Assembly (NCBI RefSeq): GCF_002157685.2
Contig: NZ_AP026738.1
Span: 2,542,001-2,606,000, forward strand
Direction: 5' to 3'
From: Comamonas thiooxydans
Lineage (GTDB): Bacteria; Pseudomonadota; Gammaproteobacteria; Burkholderiales; Burkholderiaceae_C
DNA length: 64,000 nt
Positions 16,443 through 24,672 of this stretch are shown here, piece after piece (position 1 is the stretch's first letter; the number at the start of each line of letters is the position of its first letter). The notes beneath the pieces are model-generated. The model saw nothing but the letters and a program-made list of their open reading frames with translations, did not search any database and was not told the DNA's origin. The position numbers were made by a program, and so were the translations under genes.

Positions 16443-16465
16443 AAGATTCACTAATTATGTATCTT
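16443..16465. promoter_or_regulatory. NsrR-type operator upstream of the haemoglobin-nnrS-nsrR operon
   Basis: A 23-base imperfect palindrome begins AAGATTCA and ends GTATCTT, centred on 16454, with 8 of 11 pairs complementary. It resembles the published NsrR consensus GATGyATTT-n-AAATrCATC. It ends 34 bases before the first start codon of the operon, on an AT-rich patch fit for a promoter. Binding by the NsrR encoded at 14272 is an inference. Confidence 0.75.
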
Positions 16466-17174
16466 ATAACTAGGCATGTCTCTAGGTGCATGGTGTTGTT
16501 GCATTACAGGGACTACGGCCACCCTATGTCGATAACTTGTGACGCACAGCCGGCACAGCGGTGCAGGTTGGTCGAAGAGTTCCTCAAAACCCTGGTCAGC
16601 GCGAGCAATGAAGTACATGGGAGCGCAATGACATCGTGATGTTTGCGCTGGGGTGAGTAACAGCCGGACGGCAGGGCAGTTGCGGGCGTCAATGCTCGGA
16701 TGGCCGTTATGGAGCGGTGTCCGACAGGTTGCGAGCGGCTACGGACAGCGGCCATCGCTGCATTTCAGTCGTTGTTAACGTGCATCCGAAATTCTGCTTA
16801 GGGTCAATGGCACCAATTCGCCCCAGGTAAAAGCGGTCACTCGAAACTAGCGATAGTCCAATGACTGCTTTGGGCATTAGCTGTCATTGGCATCTTTGAG
16901 TCGAGTGACTTCAGACAGCCTGCAGCTGTAGTTCGGAGGTGCACTATGGGAGTCTGCTCATGGCCGAGATGATGAATTCATGGCTACGGCAAGACGCTGA
17001 CAGCCATAAGGCTGAGGAAGCCGATCGTCGCTAGTCGCTCAAGCGAGTTGAAACCCGCCCTCTAGAGAGCACATCCTGTGTGGCCCTCAACTCGATGAGA
17101 GACCATCATGGGACGTAATCCGTGGGAGATGCCTTTACCACTGAGGCACAAGGAGGCAGGTCACTTCGTGAAGG
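16466..17174. other. 709-base gap with no recognisable gene
   Basis: Short open frames exist on both strands, but none resembles a known family or shows a ribosome site with the local codon bias. Base use is less GC-rich than the neighbouring genes. I found no repeat, tRNA-like fold or transposase scrap. It may be decayed coding sequence between the nitric-oxide operon and the LysR regulon. Confidence 0.4.
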
Positions 17175-18077
17175 TCAATCCGCGAATGGTCGCCTACCAA
17201 GGGTCTCCATCACATGGTCCACAAAGCAGGTGATGCGTGCCGCCAGCGCGGTGTTGCGGTAGTAGACCGCGTTGATGGACTGGCGTACGTCCAGTGTCTG
17301 CTCTGGGAACAACTGAACCAGCTTGCCGCTCTTGCGGTCTTCGCGCGTCATGAAGTCCGACAGGCAGACAAGGCCAAGGCCTGCCAAGGCCATGTGGCGC
17401 AGGGTCTCGCCGCTGGAGGAGGCAATCGTCGGCTGAATGCGCACAATGTTGCCAGCTGCGTCGCGCAGTGGCCAGTCGTTGAGCGATTCGGGCTGGGTGA
17501 AGCCCAGCAGCGAATGCCTGGCCAGCTGCTCCGTGTCGCTTGGCGCGCTGTGGCGCTTGAGGTAGGCGGGGCTGGCCAGAACACGGACCTGACTGGTGCC
17601 GACGGGACGGGCGTGCAGGGTGGAGTCCTTGAGCACGCCGATGCGAAAGGCTACATCGGTGCGTTTTTCGATCAGGTCGATGATGCCTTCGTTGGAATTG
17701 AGCTCCAACTCCACCTCGGGATAGCGCTCGCGAAAGCCCGCTATCAGCGGCACCAGCACATGCAGCATGAAGGGCGTGGCTGCATCGACGCGCAGCCGAC
17801 CGGCCGGGCGCATACGCCGCGCGGCCATCTGCTCCTCGGCTTCGTCGACGGAGGCGATGATGGCGCGGGCGCTGTGCAAAAAGCTGGAGCCTTCCTCGGT
17901 CAGCTCAAGCCTGCGCGTGGTGCGGCGCAGCAGCGTGGTTTGAAGCTTTTCTTCCAGTCTCCCCAGCGTCCGGCTGGTGGCCGAGATGGTGAGGCCCAGC
18001 AGCTCTGAAGCGGCAGTGATGGAGCCCGTGTCCACGACCGCTACAAAGGCTTGCAATTCATCGAGGGTGGTCTTCAT
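17175..18077 (-). CDS. LysR family regulator (DmlR/YafC branch) of the reductase/exporter cluster
   Basis: The 300-residue regulator has an N-terminal helix-turn-helix (LDELQAFVAVVDTGSITAAS, then TISATSRTLGRLEEKL) and a two-lobe effector domain (RLRVDAATPFMLHVLVPLI from about residue 95). The branch with ATPF-MLHVLVP and DVAFRIGVL usually regulates neighbouring catabolic or efflux genes. It is divergent from the MFS exporter at 18180; a palindrome TTGAATTTAATTCAA lies only 2 bases upstream of its own start, so it probably represses itself and controls the exporter. The same motif recurs before both aldo/keto reductase genes. The effector is unknown. Confidence 0.92.
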   Translation of the reverse strand: MKTTLDELQAFVAVVDTGSITAASELLGLTISATSRTLGRLEEKLQTTLLRRTTRRLELTEEGSSFLHSARAIIASVDEAEEQMAARRMRPAGRLRVDAATPFMLHVLVPLIAGFRERYPEVELELNSNEGIIDLIEKRTDVAFRIGVLKDSTLHARPVGTSQVRVLASPAYLKRHSAPSDTEQLARHSLLGFTQPESLNDWPLRDAAGNIVRIQPTIASSSGETLRHMALAGLGLVCLSDFMTREDRKSGKLVQLFPEQTLDVRQSINAVYYRNTALAARITCFVDHVMETLGRRPFAD

Positions 18078-18079
18078 TG

Positions 18080-18130
18080 TTGAATTTAATTCAAGAGAAT
18101 TTGTTTGATATAGGGCTTAATCTGCAAATA
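18080..18130. promoter_or_regulatory. Shared operator/promoter motif, copy 1 (lysR / MFS exporter)
   Basis: It begins with TTGAATTTAATTCAA (18080-18094), a perfect 7-base-arm palindrome of the LysR T-N11-A kind, then AGAATTTG, GATATAGGGCTTAATCTG and CAAATATAAA. The same block at the same internal spacing occurs at 20750 and 22764. It fills the lysR-exporter divergent gap and probably includes the promoter elements. Confidence 0.8.
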
Positions 18131-18179
18131 TAAACCGAGGACACTGCATTCCATTGAAAAATATCACCGGATTGCAGCC

Positions 18180-19367
18180 ATGCCTCTCGCCCTGCTTGCC
18201 CTGACCCTGGCGGCTTTTGCCATAGGGACCACCGAATTCGTCATCGTCGGATTGATTCCGACCATCGCTACCGACCTCAGCGTTTCCCTGCCGTCGGCCG
18301 GCCTGCTGGTTAGCCTGTACGCGCTGGGCGTGGCCGTTGGCGCGCCCATTCTGACGGCGCTGACCGGCCGCGTGCCGCGCAAGCTGTTGCTGGTCGGCCT
18401 CATGGCCTTGTTCACCGTGGGCAACCTGGTGGCCTGGCTGGCTCCCGGCTATGGCACGCTGATCGTGGCCCGTCTGCTGACCGGTCTGGCCCATGGTGTG
18501 TTCTTCTCGGTAGGAACCATCGTTGCGACCAGCCTGGTGCCACGTGAGAAGGGCGGCAGCGCGATCGCGACCATGTTCAGTGGCATGACTGTGGCTTTCG
18601 TCACCGGTATTCCTCTGGGCACCTTCATCGGCCAGCACTTTGGCTGGCGCACTACTTTCCTGGTAGTGGCCGTCTTTGGCCTGGTGGCCATGATTGGTGC
18701 GCTGGCCTTGGTGCCGCGCAATATTGCACATACCAAGCCGGCACCGCTGAGCCGCCAGTTGCGCGTGCTGTTGAAGCCGCGCCTGCTGCTGGTCTATGCC
18801 ATGACGGCCGTGGGCTATGGCGGCTCGCTGATCGCCTTCACCTTCCTGGCCCCGATTCTGGAAGACATCACCGGCTTCAGCCCCAATATGGTGAGCCTGG
18901 TGCTGTTGGCCTATGGTGTTTCGGTGGCTGTCGGTAATTTCTGGGGCGGCCGTCTGGCCGACCGCAAGGGCCCGGTAGTGGCGCTCAAGCTCATTTTTGC
19001 GCTGCTGGCCGCCGTGCTGCTGGTGTTGACCTTCACCGCCCCCAGCAAGCCGCTGATGCTGTTGACCGTGTTGGCTTGGGGTGCCGTGGCCTTTGGCAAT
19101 GTGCCCGGCCTGCAGGTCTATGTGGTGCGCCTGGCCGAGGAAGTCGCGCCTGATGCCACCGATGTGGCCACGGGCTTCAATATCTCTGCCTTCAATCTGG
19201 GCGTGGCCGGCGGCTCCTGGGCCGGCGCCCAGGTCGTCAGCCATTGGGGTCTGGCGCATACCCCCTGGGTTGCGGCGCTGGTGACGCTGGGAGCCCTGGG
19301 CCTGACCATGCTGTCCGGCCGTCTCGATCGCCGCGCGGCTGTGCAGCTCAAGCTGGCAGAAGCTTGA
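18180..19367 (+). CDS. MFS transporter, DHA1 drug:proton antiporter type (AraJ/YdhP-like)
   Basis: The 395-residue inner-membrane permease has 12 predicted helices. The start LALTLAAFAIGTTEFVIVGL and ALGVAVGAPILTALTGRVPR (helix 2 and the conserved loop) are typical of DHA1 exporters for sugars, arabinose-like compounds or antibiotics. It is the first gene transcribed away from the LysR regulator, 103 bases from its start, with motif copy 1 between them. A second transporter of the same type follows 65 bases later. The start codon has only a weak ribosome site, but the protein begins where homologues do. The substrate cannot be told from sequence. Confidence 0.92.
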   Translation: MPLALLALTLAAFAIGTTEFVIVGLIPTIATDLSVSLPSAGLLVSLYALGVAVGAPILTALTGRVPRKLLLVGLMALFTVGNLVAWLAPGYGTLIVARLLTGLAHGVFFSVGTIVATSLVPREKGGSAIATMFSGMTVAFVTGIPLGTFIGQHFGWRTTFLVVAVFGLVAMIGALALVPRNIAHTKPAPLSRQLRVLLKPRLLLVYAMTAVGYGGSLIAFTFLAPILEDITGFSPNMVSLVLLAYGVSVAVGNFWGGRLADRKGPVVALKLIFALLAAVLLVLTFTAPSKPLMLLTVLAWGAVAFGNVPGLQVYVVRLAEEVAPDATDVATGFNISAFNLGVAGGSWAGAQVVSHWGLAHTPWVAALVTLGALGLTMLSGRLDRRAAVQLKLAEA

Positions 19368-19432
19368 GTCCCGGACCTGTTTCACACCGTATTCATCTTT
19401 AGCGTTCACTATTTCTTCCAGGAGAGACTGCC

Positions 19433-20596
19433 ATGAAATCCTCGGCTGCTTTGCTTGCCCTGGCCGTTGGCGCGTTTGCCATCGGCACCACCGAATTCAC
19501 CCCCATGGGTCTATTGCCCGTCATTGCCGATGGCGTGCAGGTCAGCATTCCCACGGCGGGCATGCTGGTCTCGGCCTATGCCATCGGCGTGATGGTCGGG
19601 GCGCCGATCATGACTTTGCTGTTCAGCCGCTTCGGAAAGCGCGCGGCGCTGATGGGGTTGATGGTTCTTTTCACTGTCGGCAATCTGCTGTCGGCGTTTG
19701 CGCCGAGCTACACGACACTGTTGCTGTCGCGCCTGATCACCAGCCTGAACCACGGCGCCTTCTTCGGCATTGGTGCCGTAGTGGCCGCCAGCGTGGTGCC
19801 CAAGGACAAGCAGGCCAGCGCCATCGCCATGATGTTCATGGGCCTGACCATCGCCAATATCGGTGGCGTGCCTGCCGCTACCTGGATTGGCCAGCAGGTG
19901 GGCTGGCGCGTGGCCTTCGGTGGCACGGCCGTGCTGGGCCTTATCACCATCGCCGCGCTGTGGCTGGCGCTGCCCAAGGGTGAGCCTGGAGCGCGCCCCG
20001 ACGTGCGCCGTGAACTGAAGGTGTTGACCCGCCCGGAAGTGCTGTTGGCCATGGGCACCACGGTGCTGGGTGCCGGCGCCATGTTCACGCTCTATACCTA
20101 TGTGGCTCCGGTGCTGGCCGAGATTACCCATGCCAGCCCAGGCTTCGTGGCTTTCGCCCTGGTGCTGATCGGCATAGGCTTCACGCTGGGCAACAGCATT
20201 GGTGGCAAGCTGGCCGATTGGTCGCTGGATGGCGCCACCAAGCTCATCCTCGGTGCGCTGGCTGTGGTGATGGCCGTACTGCCTTTTGTGATGACCACGC
20301 AAGTTGGCGCGGCCATCGGCCTGGTGGTCTGGGGCGCAGCAGCCTTCGGCATCGTGCCTCCGGTACAGATGCGTGTCATGCAGGCTGCGGCCCAGGCTCC
20401 CGGCCTGGCCTCATCGGTCAACGTCGGTGCCTTCAACCTGGGCAATGCGGTGGGCGCAGCGCTGGGTGGTGCCGTCATCGGCCAGGGCCTGGGCTATGCG
20501 GCCGTTCCGCTGGCTGGCGCTGCTTTGGCTGCGGGTGGCCTGGGCTTGGTCTGGCTGGGCAGCAGCCGCCGCCAAAGCGCGGTGCAGGGCGCCTGA
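19433..20596 (+). CDS. MFS transporter, second DHA1 antiporter (YdhP-like)
   Basis: The 387-residue 12-helix permease is related to its upstream neighbour: ALAVGAFAIGTTEFTPMGLL aligns with the start of the 18180 product, and YAIGVMVGAPIMTLLFSRFGK with its second helix and loop. The two probably arose by duplication and diverged. A strong ribosome site (AGGAGAG) precedes the ATG. It lies 65 bases after the first exporter, so one transcript is likely, ended by the hairpin at 20622. Efflux of an aldehyde, quinone or antibiotic would fit the reductases downstream, but that is conjecture. Confidence 0.92.
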   Translation: MKSSAALLALAVGAFAIGTTEFTPMGLLPVIADGVQVSIPTAGMLVSAYAIGVMVGAPIMTLLFSRFGKRAALMGLMVLFTVGNLLSAFAPSYTTLLLSRLITSLNHGAFFGIGAVVAASVVPKDKQASAIAMMFMGLTIANIGGVPAATWIGQQVGWRVAFGGTAVLGLITIAALWLALPKGEPGARPDVRRELKVLTRPEVLLAMGTTVLGAGAMFTLYTYVAPVLAEITHASPGFVAFALVLIGIGFTLGNSIGGKLADWSLDGATKLILGALAVVMAVLPFVMTTQVGAAIGLVVWGAAAFGIVPPVQMRVMQAAAQAPGLASSVNVGAFNLGNAVGAALGGAVIGQGLGYAAVPLAGAALAAGGLGLVWLGSSRRQSAVQGA

Positions 20597-20621
20597 GCGG
20601 GAGCTATCAAAAGCAAGCTGT

Positions 20622-20652
20622 AAAAAGGCCAGTCCATAGGACTGGCTTTTTT
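20622..20652 (+). terminator. Terminator after the two MFS genes
   Basis: GCCAGTCC (20628-20635) pairs with GGACTGGC (20639-20646) across ATA, followed by six T. The stem is almost the same as that of the terminator at 22626, which likewise precedes an aldo/keto reductase copy. Confidence 0.88.
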
Positions 20653-20749
20653 GTTTTGCATGTATCCAATGGCCTGAAATCATTGATGGTAAAGCGGTGA
20701 TAGCTATCAAAGTTACTTTTGAATGCCGCAGATTTCCAGGTGTGGATAT

Positions 20750-20800
20750 TTGATTTCATTTCAAAAGAATTTGAGAAATACAGCTCTTAATCTGCAAAGA
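20750..20800. promoter_or_regulatory. Shared operator/promoter motif, copy 2 (first aldo/keto reductase)
   Basis: TTGATTTCATTTCAA (20750-20764) followed by AAGAATTTG and CTTAATCTGCAAAGATAAAA repeats the block seen at 18080 with the same internal spacing. The palindrome is imperfect here (one mismatched pair). It ends about 70 bases before the ATG at 20869. Confidence 0.75.
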
Positions 20801-20868
20801 TAAAACGCGCAAACTTCAGTCATCGGGAAAGCAATTCCCGCTTTTCACATCAACCCAGGAGTCCCTTC

Positions 20869-21675
20869 ATGAGCAACATCCCAACTTTCGGCGTCGGCAC
20901 CTTCCGTTTGAACGGCCAGGTCGTGATCGACTCGGTGCGCAATGCCCTGGACGTGGGCTACCGCGCCGTGGATACCGCCCAGATCTACGGCAATGAGGCT
21001 GAAGTCGGCCAGGCGATTGCCGAGAGCGGCGTGGCACGCAGCGACCTGTTCCTGACCACCAAGATCTGGGTCGAGAACTACAGCAAGAACAAGCTGGTGG
21101 CCAGCCTGCAGGACAGCCTGAAGAAGCTGCGCACTGATTACGTAGACCTGACCCTGATCCACTGGCCCGCTCCCGGCAATGGCGTGGAGCTGTCCGAGTA
21201 CATGGAAGCCCTGGCCGATGCCAAAGCCAAGGGGCTGACCCGCCAGATCGGTATCTCCAACTTCAACATCGAACTGACCCGGCAGGCCATCGCTGCCGTG
21301 GGCAAGGATCAGATCGCCACCAACCAGATCGAGTTGAGCCCCTATCTGCAGGGCCACAAGCTGACCGCCTTTTTGAAGGAGCAGGGCATTCAGGTCACTT
21401 CCTATATGACCCTGGCCTACGGCAAGGTGCTCAAGGACCCGGTGCTGATCCAGATTGCCGCCAAGCACAACGCCACGGTGGCGCAGGTGGCCCTGGCCTG
21501 GGCGCTGCAGCTGGGCTATGCGGTGATTCCGTCCTCGACCAAGCGCGAGAACCTGGCCAGCAACCTGCTGGCCCGTGACCTGAAGTTGGATGCGGAAGAC
21601 ATGGCGCTGATCGCTGCGCTGGAGCGCAACGGCCGTGAAGTCAGCCCTGACGGCCTGGCTCCTATCTGGGACTAA
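20869..21675 (+). CDS. Aldo/keto reductase, 2,5-diketo-gluconate reductase type (copy 1)
   Basis: The 268-residue NADPH-dependent reductase of carbonyls is of the DkgA/DkgB kind. The catalytic tetrad is visible: Asp in [11 protein letters not shown] with Tyr four residues later, Lys in [10 protein letters not shown], and His in [15 protein letters not shown]-binding residues lie in the late [14 protein letters not shown] segment. A ribosome site (CAGGAG) precedes the ATG. A second copy at 22884 differs at only four residues (Ala/Ser, His/Ser, Ala/Thr, Ile/Val). It heads a unit with the HbpS-like and PPC-domain genes. Physiological substrates of this family are broad: methylglyoxal, ketoacids, quinone-derived aldehydes. 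Confidence 0.94.
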   Translation: MSNIPTFGVGTFRLNGQVVIDSVRNALDVGYRAVDTAQIYGNEAEVGQAIAESGVARSDLFLTTKIWVENYSKNKLVASLQDSLKKLRTDYVDLTLIHWPAPGNGVELSEYMEALADAKAKGLTRQIGISNFNIELTRQAIAAVGKDQIATNQIELSPYLQGHKLTAFLKEQGIQVTSYMTLAYGKVLKDPVLIQIAAKHNATVAQVALAWALQLGYAVIPSSTKRENLASNLLARDLKLDAEDMALIAALERNGREVSPDGLAPIWD

Positions 21676-21730
21676 GCAGCAGCCATGGCGCGGCGTGGCC
21701 GCGCCATATTTCTCTACCAAGGATCATGCT

Positions 21731-22138
21731 ATGAATATTTCGCTCCAACAGGCCGAGGCAGCCGTTGCTGCAGCGCGCCAGGCAGCCGGGCAACTCGGCA
21801 TTGCCGTGAACATCGCCGTACTGGATGCCGGCGCACACCTGAAGGCCTTTGGCCGCATGGACGGCGCTTTCCTTGGCTCCATCGACGTGGCCCTGAACAA
21901 GGCCAAGACCTCGGCCCTGTTTGGCACAGCCACGGAGGAGGTGGGCGAATGGTGCAAACCCGGCAGTCCGGCCCATGGGCTCGAGCGCACCAATGGCGGC
22001 CTGGTCGTCTTTGGTGGCGGCGTGCCGGTCTTCGGCCAGGGTGGCCAGCTTATTGGCACCATCGGTGTCTCGGGCGGCTCGCCCGACCAGGATGCCCAGA
22101 TCGCCCGCGCCGCGGCCGATGCCGTGGTCAAGGGCTGA
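21731..22138 (+). CDS. GlcG/HbpS family haem-degrading-domain protein
   Basis: The 135-residue cytoplasmic protein is of the GlcG/HbpS/PduO-C fold. Family features are the N-terminal LQQAEAAVAAARQAAGQLGI, then NIAVLDAGAHLKAFGRMDGA and the late GGVPVFGQGGQLIGTIGVSGG. Some members bind haem or corrinoid, others accompany glycolate or glycerol catabolism with no known activity. It lies 55 bases after the reductase and 18 before the PPC-domain gene, so co-transcription is likely. The ATG has AAGGA at 7 bases. Its role in this cluster is unknown. Confidence 0.88.
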   Translation: MNISLQQAEAAVAAARQAAGQLGIAVNIAVLDAGAHLKAFGRMDGAFLGSIDVALNKAKTSALFGTATEEVGEWCKPGSPAHGLERTNGGLVVFGGGVPVFGQGGQLIGTIGVSGGSPDQDAQIARAAADAVVKG

Positions 22139-22156
22139 GCACCAGCAGCGGCGCAT

Positions 22157-22582
22157 ATGGAAGTCCCTCGCTATATCAAGACGCCCACTGGCTATCTGAT
22201 GGTTCTGCGTATGGGCGACAACGCCTTCGCAGAGCTGACAAAGCTGGCCAAGGCCGAGAGCATTCCCGCTGCCAGTGTCACCGCGCTTGGCTTTGCCCAT
22301 GCGACTTTTGGCTACTGGAATGCGGACCGCAAGGAGTTTGACGCCAAGACTTTCTCCAACGTGGAGATGGGCAGCATCGTCGGCTCGGTGGCGTGGAAGG
22401 AGGGCGAGCCGTCCATCCACCTGCATGGCGTGGCTGGCGACAGCAATTTCAATGCCTACGGCGGCCATCTGCTGGATCTGGAGGTGGGCACGGGATCGAT
22501 GGAGATCACGCTCATCGTCCATGAGAAGAAGCTGGAGCGCGCCATTGACGCCTGCATAGGCGCCAATGTGCTCGGGCTCTGA
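22157..22582 (+). CDS. PPC/DUF296 domain protein
   Basis: The 141-residue single-domain protein has the PPC (DUF296) fold, known in plant AT-hook proteins and in small bacterial proteins of unclear function that form trimers with a metal site. The conserved run IHLHGVAGDSNFNAYGGHLL (about residues 91-110) supplies three His in the positions of the metal ligands. There is no AT hook. It ends the short operon begun by the reductase at 20869 and is followed by a terminator at 22626. I would not assign DNA binding from the family name alone. Confidence 0.85.
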   Translation: MEVPRYIKTPTGYLMVLRMGDNAFAELTKLAKAESIPAASVTALGFAHATFGYWNADRKEFDAKTFSNVEMGSIVGSVAWKEGEPSIHLHGVAGDSNFNAYGGHLLDLEVGTGSMEITLIVHEKKLERAIDACIGANVLGL

Positions 22583-22625
22583 CGTCCATTCCTGCTCCCC
22601 CGGGGCGTGCAACGCCCCTATACCC

Positions 22626-22653
22626 AAAGGCCAGTCCGTTGACTGGCCTTTTT
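22626..22653 (+). terminator. Terminator after the PPC-domain gene
   Basis: AAAGGCCAGTC (22626-22636) pairs perfectly with GACTGGCCTTT (22641-22651) around CGTT, running into a T-tract. The stem core GGCCAGTC is shared with the terminator at 20622, consistent with a duplicated block of terminator, operator and reductase. Confidence 0.93.
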
Positions 22654-22763
22654 GCTTTTTATCTTCATCAAGCTGGGCAAAAAAAGCATTGATGGATAAG
22701 CATGGGGTGCTATCAAAAAAAGAATTGATGATCTTGTTTGAGGCAGCTTCGATGGTTTTATAT

Positions 22764-22815
22764 TTGAATTAAATTCAAAAGAATTTGTGAGATATAGGGC
22801 TTAATTTGCAAAGAT
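22764..22815. promoter_or_regulatory. Shared operator/promoter motif, copy 3 (second aldo/keto reductase)
   Basis: TTGAATTAAATTCAA (22764-22778) followed by AAGAATTTG, GATATAGGGCTTAATTTG and CAAAGATGAAA. It is closer to copy 1 in the palindrome and to copy 2 downstream of the motif, where about 60 leader bases up to the start codon are nearly identical to those before 20869. Confidence 0.8.
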
Positions 22816-22883
22816 GAAAAGCGCAAACTTCAGTCATCGGGAAAGCAATTCCCGCCTTTTCACAACCCCCTAGGAGTCCCTTC

Positions 22884-23690
22884 ATGAGCAACATCCCAAC
22901 TTTCGGCGTCGGCACCTTCCGTTTGAACGGCCAGGTCGTGATCGACTCGGTGCGCAATGCCCTGGACGTGGGCTACCGCGCCGTGGATACCGCCCAGATC
23001 TACGGCAATGAGGCTGAAGTCGGCCAGGCGATTGCCGAGAGCGGCGTGGCACGCAGCGACCTGTTTCTGACCACCAAGATCTGGGTCGAGAACTACAGCA
23101 AGAACAAGCTGGTGGCCAGCCTGCAGGACAGCCTGAAGAAGCTGCGCACCGACTACGTGGACCTGACCCTGATTCACTGGCCCGCTCCCGGCAATGGTGT
23201 CGAGCTGTCCGAGTACATGGAAGCCCTGGCCGATGCCAAGGCCAAGGGGCTGACCCGCCAGATTGGTATCTCCAACTTCAATATCGAGCTGACCCGGCAG
23301 GCCATCGCTGCCGTGGGCAAGGATCAGATCTCTACCAACCAGATCGAACTGAGCCCCTATCTGCAAGGCAGCAAGCTGACAGCTTTCCTGAAAGAGCAGG
23401 GCATTCAGGTCACCTCCTACATGACCCTGGCCTACGGCAAGGTGCTCAAGGACCCGGTGCTGATCCAGATTGCCGCCAAGCACAACGCCACGGTGGCGCA
23501 GGTGGCGCTGGCCTGGGCGCTGCAGCTGGGCTATGCGGTGATCCCTTCCTCGACCAAGCGCGAGAACCTGGCCAGCAACCTGCTGGCCCGCGACCTGAAG
23601 CTGGATGCGGAAGACATGGCGCTGATCGCCACGCTCGAGCGCAACGGCCGAGAAGTCAGCCCTGACGGCCTGGCTCCTGTCTGGGATTAA
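22884..23690 (+). CDS. Aldo/keto reductase, 2,5-diketo-gluconate reductase type (copy 2)
   Basis: This 268-residue reductase is nearly identical to the 20869 product, with the same catalytic Asp-Tyr-Lys-His set, and differs at four residues: ISTN for IATN, GSKL for GHKL, ATLE for AALE and PVWD for PIWD. The nucleotide changes are mostly silent, so the pair is young or kept alike by gene conversion. Unlike copy 1 it leads a different operon: a luciferase-like monooxygenase follows 13 bases later, then an old-yellow-enzyme reductase. The start and leader match copy 1. Confidence 0.94.
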   Translation: MSNIPTFGVGTFRLNGQVVIDSVRNALDVGYRAVDTAQIYGNEAEVGQAIAESGVARSDLFLTTKIWVENYSKNKLVASLQDSLKKLRTDYVDLTLIHWPAPGNGVELSEYMEALADAKAKGLTRQIGISNFNIELTRQAIAAVGKDQISTNQIELSPYLQGSKLTAFLKEQGIQVTSYMTLAYGKVLKDPVLIQIAAKHNATVAQVALAWALQLGYAVIPSSTKRENLASNLLARDLKLDAEDMALIATLERNGREVSPDGLAPVWD

Positions 23691-23703
23691 GGGAGAACCT
23701 GCA

Positions 23704-24672
23704 ATGACTGCTTCTCTGGCTCGCTTGACCGAAGGTGGCTTCAGCATCGGCATCGAAGCTCCTCTGGATAACGACTGGACGCCTGCGGGCGACCAGGCGC
23801 GGCGCGAGGCTGGCCGCCTGCCCGGCGAGCCGGACCTGCGCCGCCATGCCGAACTGGCCCGGTTGGCCGACCGCCTTGGTTTTCGCGCCCTGTGGGTGAG
23901 GGACGTACCGCTGTACGACCCGTCGTTCGGCGATGCGGCCCAGGTGTTCGAGGTGTTTTCCTATCTCGGTTACCTGGCTGGCATCACGCAGAACATCCTG
24001 CTGGGCACGGCCGCCGTGGTGCTCCCCATCCGCGAGCCGCTGCTCACGCTCAAGTCCGCTGCCACGGTGCAGCGCCTGAGCGGCAACCGCCTGATGCTGG
24101 GCGTGGCCAGCGGTGACCGTCCGGTGGAGTACCCGCTGTTCGGGCGCGACTTCGAGGGCCGTGGCGCGAACTTCCGCGATCAGGTGGAACTGCTGCGCGA
24201 AGGTGCGCAGGCACGCTTGCCGGGTGGACTGGATGTGCTGCCGCGCATGGAGTCGCCGCTGCCGCTGCTGGTGGCTGGGTTGGCCCAGCAAACCCCGAAC
24301 TGGGTGGCTGAAAACATGGACGGCTGCCTGGCCTATCCGGGCACGCCCGAGGACCATGCACGCCGCGTGGCCGCATGGCGCGCCGTGGCGGGCGTCAAGC
24401 CCTACGCCAGTTTCATCCATCTGGATCTGACCGAAAACGCCGACGAGCCGCTGCAGCGCTGGCGTTTCGGCCTGCGTGGCGGCCGCAAGGCCTTGATCCA
24501 AGAGCTGCACGCCTTGCGCGCAGCCGGTGTCGATCATGTCGGCCTGCATTTCCGCCGCAACCAGCGCCCGCTTGACGAGACCTTCCATGAGATCGCCGAG
24601 CATGTGCTGCCCATTTTTCATCATTCGTTGGCCAAGGTGACGGCACCGGCCGAGGAGATTTGCAATGCCTGA
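23704..24672 (+). CDS. Luciferase-like (LLM class) flavin-dependent oxidoreductase
   Basis: The 322-residue TIM-barrel protein belongs to the bacterial luciferase superfamily of FMN- or F420-dependent monooxygenases. RHAELARLADRLGFRALWVR near residue 50, ILLGTAAVVLPIREPLLTLK near 100, and LSGNRLMLGVASGDRPVEYP near 125-144 are characteristic. There is no signal peptide. The start, 13 bases after the reductase, has GGGAGAA; the stop overlaps the next gene by 8 bases. With the flavin ene-reductase downstream, it suggests oxidation or reduction of an unsaturated or sulfur-containing compound. The substrate is unknown. Confidence 0.9.
   Translation: MTASLARLTEGGFSIGIEAPLDNDWTPAGDQARREAGRLPGEPDLRRHAELARLADRLGFRALWVRDVPLYDPSFGDAAQVFEVFSYLGYLAGITQNILLGTAAVVLPIREPLLTLKSAATVQRLSGNRLMLGVASGDRPVEYPLFGRDFEGRGANFRDQVELLREGAQARLPGGLDVLPRMESPLPLLVAGLAQQTPNWVAENMDGCLAYPGTPEDHARRVAAWRAVAGVKPYASFIHLDLTENADEPLQRWRFGLRGGRKALIQELHALRAAGVDHVGLHFRRNQRPLDETFHEIAEHVLPIFHHSLAKVTAPAEEICNA

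Noticed and set aside
18117..19409. Minus-strand open frame opposite the first MFS exporter
   Set aside because: Repetitive HQG-rich translation without known domain; the exporter on the plus strand explains the openness.
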